Assembly (NCBI GenBank): GCA_002500665.1
Contig: DLRY01000018.1
Location: 85,169-140,656, forward strand
Direction of reading: 5' to 3'
Length of the DNA stretch: 55,488 nt
Source: Opitutia bacterium UBA7876
GTDB lineage: Bacteria; Verrucomicrobiota; Verrucomicrobiia; Opitutales; Seribacteraceae
Both the position numbers and the translations under genes were made by a program. The notes under the pieces are model-generated. The model searched no databases and had not been told where the DNA came from. It saw only the letters and a list, made by a program, of their open reading frames with translations. Below are positions 41,729 through 52,041 of this stretch, piece after piece; position 1 is the first letter of the stretch, and each line of letters begins with the position of its first letter.

Positions 41729-43732
41729 ATGATTGAGTTTGCCCAACCAGCTGCCCTCTGGACCGCCTTGGCGGTGGGCTTGCCCATACTTGCACATATG
41801 GCTTACCGGCAGATAACCCAAAAGCACCCCTTTCCCTCGCTCCGCTTCATCAGGCCTTCGAGAATCCCGCGCACTGGCCGGAAAAAGCCAACGGATTTCT
41901 TTCTTCTTCTCCTCCGCATCCTGCTTTTCCTAATTCTTTCGGCCTTGTTGGCCGATCCCTACTGGAAGAAAGAGGCCAAGCCCGCGGCGGCCGGCGAGGG
42001 ACGGGAAACCCTGCTTGCCATCGACCTAAGTCCGAGCATGGCGGGATGGAAGGGCCTTGAGGAAGCGAAGGCTCTGGCGAAGAGGTTGATCGAGGAGGAA
42101 GAGGGTAAGGTCGGTCTCGTTGCCTTTGGGCATGCCATTCTTGGGGAGTGGAAGGTGGGGGCCGATCCGGCAACCCTTGAAAAGGCGATCGATGAAATGG
42201 CCCACGACTGGAGAAAGGGAAACGCCCAAGCCTTGCTTGATCGGGCGTCCTCGCTGTTTACCGCCTCCTCGACCGAGAAGAAACTTGTGGTCATCAGTGA
42301 TTTTCAGCAGTCCGATTGGCAAAGCGCCTTCCGGGACCTTCGTTCACTGGAGATCGACGTGGAATTGCGCGGTGTGGGGGTGGAAAGTGAAGAGTCGTCC
42401 AGACGGAAAGGGAACCTTTCCTTGGTGGAAGCCCGGGCCGTTCCCGCCGGGCCTGGAAAAGTGAGGGTTTGGTCGGTGGCGAGAAACTGGGATGACGAAC
42501 CCAGGCAGGCCTCTCTAGCCTTGACTGCTGGCGGCGAGGTTCGCAAAAGGCAGGAAATCACTATTCCGCCTTTTGGCTCGGCTCAGGCCCAGTTCATTCT
42601 TCCCGCCGATGATTTTTCAGAAGCCTTGGTCGAGCTCGAGACGGAAGATGCGCTTTCCCTCGACAACAAGCGGAGCCTGTGGCTGAAGGCGCCACCGGCC
42701 CGGGGATTCGGGTTCTGGGCTCCGGATGCGGAGGATGCCGAGACTTCCCAGGAAAGATCTTTCCTCAAGACTGCCGTTTCCAGCGCCGGGGATTCCGGTT
42801 GGAATCGCTGGGAATCCTATCAGGACCAGGCAGATGCTCTTCGTCTGGGAGACGAGCAGTCCGGGATCGAGTTGCTCATGATACTTGGTCTCGGGGGCTG
42901 GTTCGAGGAGCAGGAACTCGGTCCGATCCTGCAGGCATACCTGGATCGTGGTGGAGTTGCGCTCGTTACCCCCGGGCAACCCTTCGTCAAGACGATCTCA
43001 GCGATCAGGGGAAATGATCTTCTTGAATTCAAGTTTTTGCGAGTGGCAGGAGGCGCCGTTCGCCTAGGCAATCCTTTTAGGATCAAGGCTCTTGAGGAGG
43101 ATTCCTTCCTGAACTCGGTTTTTGCGGGCAAGGCGGCCCGGGATCTCTACTTGTCGGCCATTCACAGATTCGGGATTCTTCAGCAGGTAGGCGAAGGCAT
43201 AGAGGTTCCAATCCGTGACCGGGAGGAGCGTCCCCTGGCACTGGTCCGAACCTTTCAGAGCGGAGGGAGGTTGGTTTTTCTTCCCTTTCGCATGAATACG
43301 ACTTGGACCGATCTTCCGCTCAGGAACTCCTTTCTTCCCCTCGTCATGGAACTTTCCTTCGGGGGATTGAAAACACCTTCTTCGCGGGCTTGGCCCGTGC
43401 TGGAACCCGGAGAAACCTGGGGCGATGGCGAGGAGGTTTTCTCAGCCGTTGAGCCGGGAGCCTTCCGTTTTGGCGAGCAATGGATCGAAGTCGTTCCTTC
43501 ACAGGCCGAATCTATGCCCGAAGTCCTCTCCTCCGTTGACTTGATGCAGGGGTTGGGAGGTCGATCAACGGCCCCGTCAACCGACATCGCAAGGGTGGAC
43601 CCATCCGGTGAAGAAAGAGAGCCCTTGTGGTTGTGGTTTGCAATCTTGGCAGGAAGCCTCTTGATTATAGAGATGATTTGGTCACGTCCCAATCAAGGCT
43701 ATGTTTCAACCAACGACTCGGCCCATGCCTAA
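41729..43732 (+). CDS. BatA-like membrane protein with VWA domain
   Basis: 667 residues from the ATG at 41729, preceded by GAGGG. The N-terminus (FAQPAALWTALAVGLPILAH, then PFPSLRFIRPS) is the aerotolerance-regulator BatA-type membrane anchor, with a second helix at ~57-76. A VWA domain begins at 95 with the MIDAS motif D99-L-S101-P-S103 and SDFQQ. A third membrane helix lies near the C-terminus (LWLWFAILAGSLLIIEMIW). The region between (about 300-600) is probably periplasmic and unassigned. It overlaps the next start by 8 or 32 bases. Confidence 0.9.
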   Translation: MIEFAQPAALWTALAVGLPILAHMAYRQITQKHPFPSLRFIRPSRIPRTGRKKPTDFFLLLLRILLFLILSALLADPYWKKEAKPAAAGEGRETLLAIDLSPSMAGWKGLEEAKALAKRLIEEEEGKVGLVAFGHAILGEWKVGADPATLEKAIDEMAHDWRKGNAQALLDRASSLFTASSTEKKLVVISDFQQSDWQSAFRDLRSLEIDVELRGVGVESEESSRRKGNLSLVEARAVPAGPGKVRVWSVARNWDDEPRQASLALTAGGEVRKRQEITIPPFGSAQAQFILPADDFSEALVELETEDALSLDNKRSLWLKAPPARGFGFWAPDAEDAETSQERSFLKTAVSSAGDSGWNRWESYQDQADALRLGDEQSGIELLMILGLGGWFEEQELGPILQAYLDRGGVALVTPGQPFVKTISAIRGNDLLEFKFLRVAGGAVRLGNPFRIKALEEDSFLNSVFAGKAARDLYLSAIHRFGILQQVGEGIEVPIRDREERPLALVRTFQSGGRLVFLPFRMNTTWTDLPLRNSFLPLVMELSFGGLKTPSSRAWPVLEPGETWGDGEEVFSAVEPGAFRFGEQWIEVVPSQAESMPEVLSSVDLMQGLGGRSTAPSTDIARVDPSGEEREPLWLWFAILAGSLLIIEMIWSRPNQGYVSTNDSAHA

Positions 43733-46700
43733 TTTCCTAAAATACCTGCGCCGGGAGTCCCGCTTCCAACTCTTTGCCGGAACCCTGCTTGCCGTCGTGG
43801 TAGGTTTGGTGACGTGGCCTATTTTTCTCCATCTGCTGGACCTATATGACTCCGTGGTCCCCATCCGCGAACGTGATGCCTTGGGGTGGGTTCTGGGAGT
43901 GGGCATCTTGTCGGTTTTTGTGTTTTTGCTCCTTTTTTTGCGTTCCTGCCTCAAGAAACCTTCCTCTACCGAGGTAGCCAGGCAGGTCGAGGCGGCCAAC
44001 CCGGACTTGCGGGATATGCTCAACTGCGCCGTTGAACTGCATGGGAAATCGGGACGGCGCGAACTTACCTTCATGGAGGGTCGCGTGGTTCGGCTTGCCG
44101 AGGAGAAAGCGGGAGAAATCGTTTGGGGAGAAGGGACCCGTCCACAGCCTCGTTTCTGGGCTTCCCTGCTTGCGGGTTTGGCTCTGGGAGGAGTTCTGTC
44201 GGTATCCAGCATGGATAGCAGTCCCCTCAAGAAGACCTTTGATTCCCTATCCGATGAACCCGGGTTGACCTTGTTTACGACCAAGACGGCTTCCCTTGGA
44301 GAGACCCAATACCCGGCCAGTCACGAGTTTACCCGAGGGACGGAGGTCTCCGTCTTTTCAGACGTGACGCGTGGGCATCGTGGGCTCAAGTCGGCCAGGA
44401 TCGAGTACGAGACGGATGGAGGAATGGAGAGCATGGACATGATCTCCACCCCGACTTTAGGGAGGTTCGAGACAGTGGTTCCCCCTTTGTTGGATTCCTT
44501 CAGATACAGGGTCGTTACCCCAACCCTTGAGAGCGATTGGGAAGTTCTGGAGCCTTACGATCCGCCTTCCTTGGTTCATGCCAAGTGGGTAGCCGAGCCA
44601 CCTGCCTATCTCAAGATGGATACCATCAGGCACGAGGGTTTCGGATATCTCAGAGTCCCGCAGGGGAGCCTTTTGTCCCTAGAGTTGCATGTTGGGGAAA
44701 GCCCCGAGAGGGTAGGCGCCTTCATCTTGGGTGACGACGCCAACCTAACCATAGAGAGCAACGCCCCCCGGTTCTTTCAGCATGGATTGGTCCTCGAGGA
44801 TGAGTGGAAGGGGGCCGTGAGACTGACCGATCTGGATGCCCCGGAGCGCGAACCCGTTGATTTCGATGAGTTCGTAATCGCTCCAATTCCGGATGAGCCT
44901 CCCTTGGTCGAGATCACCGAGCCCGCAAAGGATCTTCAGTTGCCCGCCGATGCCCGCTTGCTGATCGAGGTCTTTGCTTCCGACGACCATGGCGTGGCGG
45001 ACGCAAGGATCAACGTTTCCCATGCAGGGGAAAAAGAGGAAGAGTCCCTCTTCGTGGAACCCGTAGAGAAGGAAAAGAGCCTCAGCTACATCCTCGACCT
45101 GAACGAAATGCCCTTGGCCGTGGGCGACGTGATAACCTACATGGCCCTCGCAATGGATAACAAGGAACCGGAAGGGCAGTTGGCCCGCTCGGAAATCTAT
45201 TTTATTGAGATTCTTCCACCCGAGGGGAACACGACGGATGGGGATGGGGGAGAAATGGAGGGGGAACAGAAGGAAATCCCGGTCCGTGATTTTATCAACA
45301 AGACCAAGAAGATCATCCGCATGACCTACGATGCCCTTCTAGAGAACGACCATGAGAAGGAAAAGATGGCCCTCGCCATAGGTTCCGATGCCCTGAGCCT
45401 CAAGCACGAGATGACCAGGGTCTACGACGAGAACGAAGGCCAGTTCCCCGTCGTCGACGGCATTGACCTTGGTGAATTGCTCAACGAGGCGGCCTATCAT
45501 ATCGAGCAGACCGAAATTTTTGCCGGGGATCAGATGATCGACGAGTCCCTCGAGCCTTCCGAGACCACTCTGCGCAAGCTGGTTCAGCTATACGCCTTGA
45601 TGCAGAAGATGCAGAAACAGAAGGCCAAAGGCAAGGGCAAGCCCGAGAAGAGCGAGGAGACTGCCGGAAAGCCTCCCGAGGAAGATGAGGAGTCCGAAGA
45701 CCCTGCCGAGGAACTGCGCAGGCTGGGTAAGGATCTGGAGAAACTGGAGGAATTCGAGGAAAGGCAGAAGGAATTGAACTCCGAGATCGGGCGTGCCGCA
45801 GCCGCGGGCGAGGAAGGCGAACCCAATCAGGAAATTGCCCGCGACCAGGAGGAGCTTAGGCGTGAACTGGAGTCCCTGAGGGACGAGTGGTACGAAAGGT
45901 CCGGTAGCCTCGGAGAGGTCGAGTCTATCGACGTGGCCGGAGGGGAAATGAAGGATGCCGCGGGGGAGTTGCGACGCGACGAACCCCGGGACGCCCGTCC
46001 CCATGGAGAACTAGCCGCCGAGGCCCTTGGCAATGCCATCAGTGAGGTCGAGGGCAAGATGGCCGGTCTTGCGGCCGGCATTGTGGATCAGTTGAGCGAG
46101 CAGGCGGGAGAGCTTGCCGGACGTCAGCGCGGCCTTTCGGAGGAAACCGGAAAGGCTCAGCCAGGAGAAGGCGAGGAGCTCAAGGGGGAGCAGGATCAGC
46201 TTAATGAGGAGGCCAAGGAATTGCTTGATAAGATAGACCAGTCCGCCCGAGCCCTGGGAGACTTTAACGAGAATGCGACTGAGGATCTCCTCAAGGGGTC
46301 GAGAGATTCCCGTGAGGATGGCCTTGAAAGATCGGGTAAGCGGGCTTCCAATTCCCTTCTTTACGAGGCCTTCCCACAAGCCCAGCGCGAGGAGGAAAAG
46401 GTTGCGGAAAATCTGGAGGATCTCGAGAAGGATTTGCAGGGTGTGGCCGACAAGCTACGAAACTTGGGGAACCAGGCTTTGCGGGAACTGGTCGATAAAT
46501 TACAGCAGACCAAAGATGAACTTCCGGGCATGGGCGAGGAGGAAATTAAGGAGACCGCGGAGGAACTCGCCCAAGCCATTGGCGGACTGCCCAAAGCCGA
46601 GAACGACGAGAGGCTTCGTAACCTGACACGCTTTCTCGAACAGGTACCCATTACGGAGGATCCCTCACAGGCCAAGTCGATGGCCTCGGCCGCCGTGAAC

Positions 46701-46844
46701 GAGGCTATCGAGTTGGTCGAGCAGTTCTTCTGGCAGGAAGCCGTGCGCAACAAGCTTCGAAGGAATCAGGACACCACCGCCGCTCCGGGTCGATACAAGC
46801 GTCAAGTCGAAGAGTATTTTCGGCGTATTGCGGAGGAAGAATAG
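43725..46844 (+). CDS. Large membrane-anchored coiled-coil protein of the MoxR operon
   Basis: 1039 residues from the ATG at 43725; an ATG at 43701 adds eight more, and I prefer the shorter form because it opens MPNFLKYLRRESRFQLFAG. Two N-terminal membrane helices (about 13-38 and 52-70) and a third near 140 are followed by Ig-like beta domains (about 170-500) and then a very long acidic helical region (500-1000) rich in Glu, Lys and Gln (ELRRLGKDLEKLEEFEERQ). It resembles DUF4175-type or PVC-specific proteins of MoxR operons. Envelope structural role inferred; no enzymatic motif seen. Confidence 0.85.
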   Translation: MPNFLKYLRRESRFQLFAGTLLAVVVGLVTWPIFLHLLDLYDSVVPIRERDALGWVLGVGILSVFVFLLLFLRSCLKKPSSTEVARQVEAANPDLRDMLNCAVELHGKSGRRELTFMEGRVVRLAEEKAGEIVWGEGTRPQPRFWASLLAGLALGGVLSVSSMDSSPLKKTFDSLSDEPGLTLFTTKTASLGETQYPASHEFTRGTEVSVFSDVTRGHRGLKSARIEYETDGGMESMDMISTPTLGRFETVVPPLLDSFRYRVVTPTLESDWEVLEPYDPPSLVHAKWVAEPPAYLKMDTIRHEGFGYLRVPQGSLLSLELHVGESPERVGAFILGDDANLTIESNAPRFFQHGLVLEDEWKGAVRLTDLDAPEREPVDFDEFVIAPIPDEPPLVEITEPAKDLQLPADARLLIEVFASDDHGVADARINVSHAGEKEEESLFVEPVEKEKSLSYILDLNEMPLAVGDVITYMALAMDNKEPEGQLARSEIYFIEILPPEGNTTDGDGGEMEGEQKEIPVRDFINKTKKIIRMTYDALLENDHEKEKMALAIGSDALSLKHEMTRVYDENEGQFPVVDGIDLGELLNEAAYHIEQTEIFAGDQMIDESLEPSETTLRKLVQLYALMQKMQKQKAKGKGKPEKSEETAGKPPEEDEESEDPAEELRRLGKDLEKLEEFEERQKELNSEIGRAAAAGEEGEPNQEIARDQEELRRELESLRDEWYERSGSLGEVESIDVAGGEMKDAAGELRRDEPRDARPHGELAAEALGNAISEVEGKMAGLAAGIVDQLSEQAGELAGRQRGLSEETGKAQPGEGEELKGEQDQLNEEAKELLDKIDQSARALGDFNENATEDLLKGSRDSREDGLERSGKRASNSLLYEAFPQAQREEEKVAENLEDLEKDLQGVADKLRNLGNQALRELVDKLQQTKDELPGMGEEEIKETAEELAQAIGGLPKAENDERLRNLTRFLEQVPITEDPSQAKSMASAAVNEAIELVEQFFWQEAVRNKLRRNQDTTAAPGRYKRQVEEYFRRIAEEE

Positions 46845-46846
46845 GT

Positions 46847-49006
46847 ATGGGCTTCGACTGGCCCTTTTCGCCTCTGTGGTTGGGCTTGGGCGCCGCTCTT
46901 TTCGTGGTTGCCCTGGTCTATCACGGCCGTTCTCTCTTTGAGGCAACCGTTTCCTCGCTGGCTTGGAAACTCATATTGCTTCGGGGACTGGCGGGACTTG
47001 TCTTCATTCTCCTCATTCTTCGTCCCTATTTGGAGACGGACGAACCCGACAGGAGTGAGTTCCGGCTTATGGCCCTGGCCGACTTGTCCGGAAGCATGGA
47101 GGTCAGAGACGATCGTGGAGGACCCAAGCGGATCGAGCGGATCCGCCCCCATCTCGACTGGTCGGCATCGGACTCGTGGTTGAACCGGCAAAGGGAAAAA
47201 TACGGCAAAGTTGAAAATCTTGGCTTTTCCCAAGGCACGACCCGCTTTGGTCCCCAGTCTTGGTCCAAGCCAGAGAATGGCGAGAAGACCGCCCTCGGCG
47301 ATGCCCTTGACGCCACTTTGAAGGACTCCGATCCTCAATCTCCTCTCGGATCGGTGGTTGTGTTTACTGATGGCAGGAACAACGAAGGTAGGCCCGTCAT
47401 GGAGGTAGCTCGGGAATTCAGGTCTCGTGGGGTTCCTGTCAACGTCGTGGGAGTTGGCGAGATAAAGGCGATGGGTGACTTGGCGGTGCGCTTCATCGAC
47501 CGCAAGCCGAAAGCGGTTGCCAAGGAAGAACTCCTGCTGATCGGGGAAGTGGAAAACCTTTTCTCCCAGCCCATCCAAAGTTCGGTGAAGTTGTCTATCG
47601 GCGACAGGTTGCTGGAGGAAATTCCGCTTAGCCTGAAGCCTGGGGAAAGACGCCGGATTTCCTTCTCCCCCCTCAAGCCCAAGGTGGCCGGTCCGCAACG
47701 TTACCGAGTCGAGGTCACCCCTCCGTCGGGGGATGCCGACCCTTCCAATGACTTGGACTCGCTTCTCGTCCTGGTCAAACCGCCTGACCAGTTCCTCACC
47801 CTCTACCTTTCCAGTCGAGTTCGTCCCATCTATCCTTTCGTGAAGCGCGTATTGGCGGATGAGGAGCGTTTCGAATTCAGGTCCTTGGTCCGCTTGAGCG
47901 AAAAAGTTTTTCACGCCTTCGGAGAAGAGATCAAGCCGTCCTATCCTCAGGAACCAGCTTTCTGGATGGACTATGACACCATCCTCTTCGATATGGAAAC
48001 CCTTTCCGACCTTAATGCAACGATGGTCGATTCGCTCAAGGATTTCGTCCGCAAGAAGGGTGGGGGATTGTTGCTTTTCGGTCCGGTGGAAAAGGGCAGG
48101 GAATTCCTCGGGGGACTGGTACCTGCCAAGAAGGTTGAAAGAGTGGTTTCAAAGCAGGACCTTTCCCTTAGGACCTTGGAGGAACCTCTCTTCCGTCCGG
48201 AGGACGAGGTGGAAGAGATGAAACCTTTCTTGCCGGGCCGTCTTCCGGGTTTCTTCGTCACGGCCCAGAATCCTGCCTCCCGTGGGGTCGTGATTTCTAG
48301 GGCCAACGGGCGTTCCGTTCTCAGTGTTCAGGCCTATGGAGCGGGCAAAGTCGCCTACTGGGGAGTGCCTCACGACTGGAGAAGGGCGATGACCGATGAG
48401 GACGGAGCCAAGGAGTTCCGCAAATTTTGGCAGGCCTTGGTCCAGTGGTTGGGAACTGGTGGAGAGGATCGTCTTAAGATCGAGGAAACGGAGAAAGCCT
48501 TTCTGCGAGGAGCCGATGCCGGCTTGCAGGTGGAAGCCCTTGGCTCCGACTTCGAGCCTTCCATGGATGCCATGGTAAAGGCGAATATCTCGGGGCCCGA
48601 TGGATACGAGCGAACCATCCAGCTCTATCCCGAGGGATCCGTTGCGGGACGATACGCCGGTTCATTCAAGCCGAATGCTCCCGGTGCCTACGAAGTGAGT
48701 TACGAGCTGGAGTTTCCCGATGGAGAAACCCTTTCCCGCGAGAGCTACCTGAGGGTGTCGGAATCCGGTGAGGAGGCGGTCGACGTTTCCTATGCGGAGA
48801 GGGACCTCAAGATGCTGGCCAACCTTACTGGAGGACAGTTCCTCCCAGTCTCCGAAATGGGCCCGGACTGGGAGCCCACCTTTGCCCAGGCCCTTCCCAC
48901 ACTCAGGCAACGCCATAGCCTGGCCGACGCCTGGTTTTTCTTTCTTGTTCTGTTTCTTGTCACGGGCATAGAGTGGATCATGCGCAGACAAGCCGGCTTG
49001 CGATGA
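46847..49006 (+). CDS. Membrane protein with VWA domain and glutamine-amidotransferase-like region
   Basis: 719 residues. Two N-terminal membrane helices (about 9-26 and 40-59) and a C-terminal one (about 695-711). A VWA domain starts with DLSGSM (D79, S81, S83), with GEKTALGDAL and VVVFTDGRNNEG completing the MIDAS, so it should bind Mg2+. Residues ~330-510 look like the class I glutamine-amidotransferase-like fold often found after VWA in PVC proteins (DYDTILFDMETLSD, GGGLLLFGP), without a catalytic cysteine. A GGAGGAAG Shine-Dalgarno precedes the ATG. The stop overlaps the next start in an ATGA. Confidence 0.9.
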   Translation: MGFDWPFSPLWLGLGAALFVVALVYHGRSLFEATVSSLAWKLILLRGLAGLVFILLILRPYLETDEPDRSEFRLMALADLSGSMEVRDDRGGPKRIERIRPHLDWSASDSWLNRQREKYGKVENLGFSQGTTRFGPQSWSKPENGEKTALGDALDATLKDSDPQSPLGSVVVFTDGRNNEGRPVMEVAREFRSRGVPVNVVGVGEIKAMGDLAVRFIDRKPKAVAKEELLLIGEVENLFSQPIQSSVKLSIGDRLLEEIPLSLKPGERRRISFSPLKPKVAGPQRYRVEVTPPSGDADPSNDLDSLLVLVKPPDQFLTLYLSSRVRPIYPFVKRVLADEERFEFRSLVRLSEKVFHAFGEEIKPSYPQEPAFWMDYDTILFDMETLSDLNATMVDSLKDFVRKKGGGLLLFGPVEKGREFLGGLVPAKKVERVVSKQDLSLRTLEEPLFRPEDEVEEMKPFLPGRLPGFFVTAQNPASRGVVISRANGRSVLSVQAYGAGKVAYWGVPHDWRRAMTDEDGAKEFRKFWQALVQWLGTGGEDRLKIEETEKAFLRGADAGLQVEALGSDFEPSMDAMVKANISGPDGYERTIQLYPEGSVAGRYAGSFKPNAPGAYEVSYELEFPDGETLSRESYLRVSESGEEAVDVSYAERDLKMLANLTGGQFLPVSEMGPDWEPTFAQALPTLRQRHSLADAWFFFLVLFLVTGIEWIMRRQAGLR

Positions 49007-50607
49007 AGGAGGCACTTTATTTCCACCTATCTCTTTGGGGTGTTCTCTCCCTTCCCTCCTTAGGGCAGGAATCGCCCCCCATTCCTTCTATTTCACCCCT
49101 TGGTCAGGAGGAGGTCTCTCCCGATTCCAACGTCTCTGCGGCGATCCGCTCGACCGAGGTCCAGACCATCGAGAGAGCGGGCAAGGACCTGCAGAATCCG
49201 GAGGTCGGCACGAGGGTAGGGGCGGCCAAGCTTCTGGGGAAATATTCGGGAACCCAACCCATGATCCTTCTCGTCGGCGCCTTGGACGACTCCAGTCCTC
49301 TCGTCCGCAGGTCCGCCATGGTTTCGCTTTCCGAACATTTTGCGCCCCGTTTCCCTTATTCACCCTCGCAATTACCCCGTTCCATCATGGAGAAGATTTT
49401 TTCCAAACTGGGTGATGCCGACGTCGAGGTCAGGCGTGAAGTATCGACGCTTATTCCCTATCTGGTCAGACGAGGTCTGATGGGAGGAGGCATGCAGATC
49501 GTCGAGATTAACGGCCAGAGGGTCGTTCGCTCCGTGCGTACGGGGTTGCGGGACGACCTTTCCGACCTTACCCAGAAGGCGTTTCTCGACCCCGATGCGA
49601 TCGTGCGCCAGAACGTTCTCAAGAATCATCTCTACCTCGGAGTCTCCCTTCCCGTGGGAACCCTTGAGAAGTTACTCGAGGATTCCGACCTTGGTGTCCT
49701 GCTTACTGCTTTGGAGAGGATTTACTCCAATGCCGGGAGAGTATCCGTCGTGGACAGGATCGAGGAGCTCTCCCAGCACGACGACCGAGGGATTCGCCTC
49801 AAGGTCGTGGCGGTCGCGAGGGACGCCAACCGCTATCATCCCAAGTACCGCGCAATTCTCCGCGGAATGACTCAGGACAAGGATCCGGAAGTCGTCTCAA
49901 TGGCCGCCGTCGAGTTGGCCCGCTTTGGGGAAAAAATCCCATCCGCGGTGGTCGACCGGATCAAGGAATTTCTCCTAGGCGTACAGGGCATGTCCTCAAG
50001 GGTAACTACTATCCTCTACTCCATATCCGCCATGGGGGAAGATTCGATTAGGGTATACGAGGCCCTCACCGAGCACAGTAGTTCGCAGATGCGAAAGGTT
50101 GCCTGGCAACGCTACGTCAGCTTGTCTGCAGCCTGGAACAAGCCCGAGATCTGGATGCGGGCCATGGAGGACAGGGACAAGACCGTCCGCGAAGCCGTTT
50201 TGATCAGTTTGCGTGGTCGTTCCACCAATTTGACCGCCGAGAATATGCAGGCCCTCGTCGGCAGCAAGTATGCGGACGTAAGGATTTTCGCCGGGCAATC
50301 ACTTCTTACGGCGAATCCGGAGCTTATCGAGGAGTTCGGGTTCGATCTCTTGATCGATGAGGATACCATCGTCCGCTCGACGACAATCCGGGCGATGGCC
50401 AGCCGCAGGACTCCGGGGTGGCTCAAGGTGATGTCCAGATCCCTGCTCGACGAGGATTTCGTCATCCAGAGAGCGGCCATGGATGGCTTGCTGGCGGGAG
50501 GCCCGGAGGGAGTGAGGGCCCTGCGGGAATTTGTTTCCAAGAATCCCCGCAACCGTATTAGCTCGCTTGCTTCATCGGAATTGAGAATAAGGGGGTTGCA
50601 ACCATGA
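49003..50607 (+). CDS. Exported HEAT-repeat protein
   Basis: 534 residues from the ATG at 49003 inside the previous stop. A signal peptide (about 1-21, LSLWGVLSLPSLGQ) is followed by HEAT-like repeats over most of the length (VGAAKLLGKYSG, VRRSAMVSLSEHF, VSMAAVELARFGE, VQRAAMDGLLAGG-like). Such arrays bind other proteins; here the partner is likely a neighbour in the operon. The stop overlaps the DUF4159 gene start in an ATGA (50604-50607). Confidence 0.9.
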   Translation: MKEALYFHLSLWGVLSLPSLGQESPPIPSISPLGQEEVSPDSNVSAAIRSTEVQTIERAGKDLQNPEVGTRVGAAKLLGKYSGTQPMILLVGALDDSSPLVRRSAMVSLSEHFAPRFPYSPSQLPRSIMEKIFSKLGDADVEVRREVSTLIPYLVRRGLMGGGMQIVEINGQRVVRSVRTGLRDDLSDLTQKAFLDPDAIVRQNVLKNHLYLGVSLPVGTLEKLLEDSDLGVLLTALERIYSNAGRVSVVDRIEELSQHDDRGIRLKVVAVARDANRYHPKYRAILRGMTQDKDPEVVSMAAVELARFGEKIPSAVVDRIKEFLLGVQGMSSRVTTILYSISAMGEDSIRVYEALTEHSSSQMRKVAWQRYVSLSAAWNKPEIWMRAMEDRDKTVREAVLISLRGRSTNLTAENMQALVGSKYADVRIFAGQSLLTANPELIEEFGFDLLIDEDTIVRSTTIRAMASRRTPGWLKVMSRSLLDEDFVIQRAAMDGLLAGGPEGVRALREFVSKNPRNRISSLASSELRIRGLQP

Positions 50608-51596
50608 AGAAGCTCATTTCGACATTCGTTTTCCTTGTTTGCTCGACTAGTTTGCTTTGGCCTGAGGAGAGATTGGAGGTCAAGGAATCCGGTATCCGAA
50701 TCATGCAGTTGATGCGGACGCAAAACGGCATCAGACGCTATCCCGATGCCCTGCCCAGTTTGCTCAAAATGATGAACGAGCAGACTTTCGCCCGTTTCGA
50801 TACCGACCCGCTTTACGTTTCCACGCTCACTGACGAGCGGTTGCTGGAGAACCCGATCCTCTACGTCAATTGCGACGACCAGCCAAACCTGGAGTTCCCG
50901 CAAGAAGAACGAGATGCACTCAGGCGCTACATGGAACAGGGGGGCTTCGTCTACCTCGATGCGGGCATCAAGGCTTCTTTTCTGGGTTCCGACCTTGGTC
51001 ACAGTTACGCAGCCTGGGAGGAGAGACCGGAGGTCAAGGAATGGTTCGCTCAGGTATTTCCCGAGAAGACATTCATCCCCCTGCCACGTAATCATGATCT
51101 TTTCCGCACCTTCTTCAAGGGGCTCCCCAAGAACGACTACCTCAAGATCGAGCAAAACCAGAAGCGCTTGCCCGATACCGTGCTGAAGTTCGTTGAACAG
51201 GAGAAATGGCCTCAAGGGACCTATTCCTTCGTGGGCATGAAAGTGAAGGGCAGGTTGGCATGCGTCGCCTCGCCCATCTGTGCCATGGGTTGGGGGAAGG
51301 ACGAGTTCGGGGCTTGGATTCCGCCCATTTCATTCCGCATCAGAGAGTCGGCCGAGAACTTCGATCAGAACCTTAAGCTGGCATCCTTTTCCGGTGGAAC
51401 CTTCGAGGTTACCCGTGAGGACGGACTCAAGGACGTGATATACTCGGAGCCCGGTCAGCGCCCGCTTTGGGTCCAGGAGCCAACCGGCCGTTGGCGGATC
51501 TTCAAGTATTACTCCGGGGAGGAAATCAGTAATTACGCCCATGCCTTTTATTCCAGGCTAGGCATGAACGTTTTCCTCTACGCCCTGCTCAACTAG
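50604..51596 (+). CDS. Exported DUF4159-family protein
   Basis: 330 residues with a signal peptide (1-20). The DUF4159 domain, a glutamine-amidotransferase-like fold without a known active site, is recognised by VKESGIRIMQLMRTQNGI, ENPILYVNCDDQP, LRRYMEQGGFVYLDAGI and a late HDLFRTFF. DUF4159 proteins accompany MoxR and VWA genes across PVC bacteria. Exported, role unknown. 25 bases separate it from the next gene. Confidence 0.9.
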   Translation: MKKLISTFVFLVCSTSLLWPEERLEVKESGIRIMQLMRTQNGIRRYPDALPSLLKMMNEQTFARFDTDPLYVSTLTDERLLENPILYVNCDDQPNLEFPQEERDALRRYMEQGGFVYLDAGIKASFLGSDLGHSYAAWEERPEVKEWFAQVFPEKTFIPLPRNHDLFRTFFKGLPKNDYLKIEQNQKRLPDTVLKFVEQEKWPQGTYSFVGMKVKGRLACVASPICAMGWGKDEFGAWIPPISFRIRESAENFDQNLKLASFSGGTFEVTREDGLKDVIYSEPGQRPLWVQEPTGRWRIFKYYSGEEISNYAHAFYSRLGMNVFLYALLN

Positions 51597-51621
51597 TCGC
51601 CGGCCTTTCATTTTTCATCCG

Positions 51622-52041
51622 ATGACAGAAAATCCCTTTCCCGATCCGCCAGAGGGAGGTAACCTCCTCATGAAGAGAAGAATCTCTCCTCTTGTCTGGT
51701 GGATCGCTTCCTTCGTCATGGTGGGCCTTGCCATTATCTGGTTACCCGGGCAATGCGTCCCGAGCAGTTTGGATTCAGCTTCCAGGCCGGGTGATGATCC
51801 CGAGGAGGGATTGGTCGAAGTCGACCAAGACAAGGAACTGGAGTTCCGCGAAGACGGCATGTGGTATGTGGTCGGTTCGCAAACACCCTTCGAAGGGATG
51901 GCCGTATCCTTCCATGAAGATGGAACGACCAAGAAGACTCGAACGAGGATCAAGGAGGGAAAGGCATTTGGGCTGATTGAGGAATGGGATGCCAATGGTT
52001 CGGTCGTGGGGGCCCGCTTCAAGGGGGAGTTCGCAAAGTGA
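51622..52041 (+). CDS. Small MORN/YwqK-type membrane protein D
   Basis: 139 residues: a short cytosolic lead (1-21), one membrane helix (about 24-43) and a soluble part that ends in two MORN-type units (TPFEGMAVSFHEDG, KAFGLIEEWDANG). It has no lipobox, so it is a membrane-anchored relative of lipoproteins A-C. An ATG 16 codons later at 51670 is an alternative start. The stop overlaps the next start in a GTGA (52038-52041). Placement in the MoxR operon is the only lead to function. Confidence 0.75.
   Translation: MTENPFPDPPEGGNLLMKRRISPLVWWIASFVMVGLAIIWLPGQCVPSSLDSASRPGDDPEEGLVEVDQDKELEFREDGMWYVVGSQTPFEGMAVSFHEDGTTKKTRTRIKEGKAFGLIEEWDANGSVVGARFKGEFAK

Noticed and set aside
46802..47914. 370-codon open frame on the minus strand over the VWA/GATase-like gene
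   Set aside because: Antisense to a gene with an intact MIDAS; composition is not protein-like and it would break the operon.
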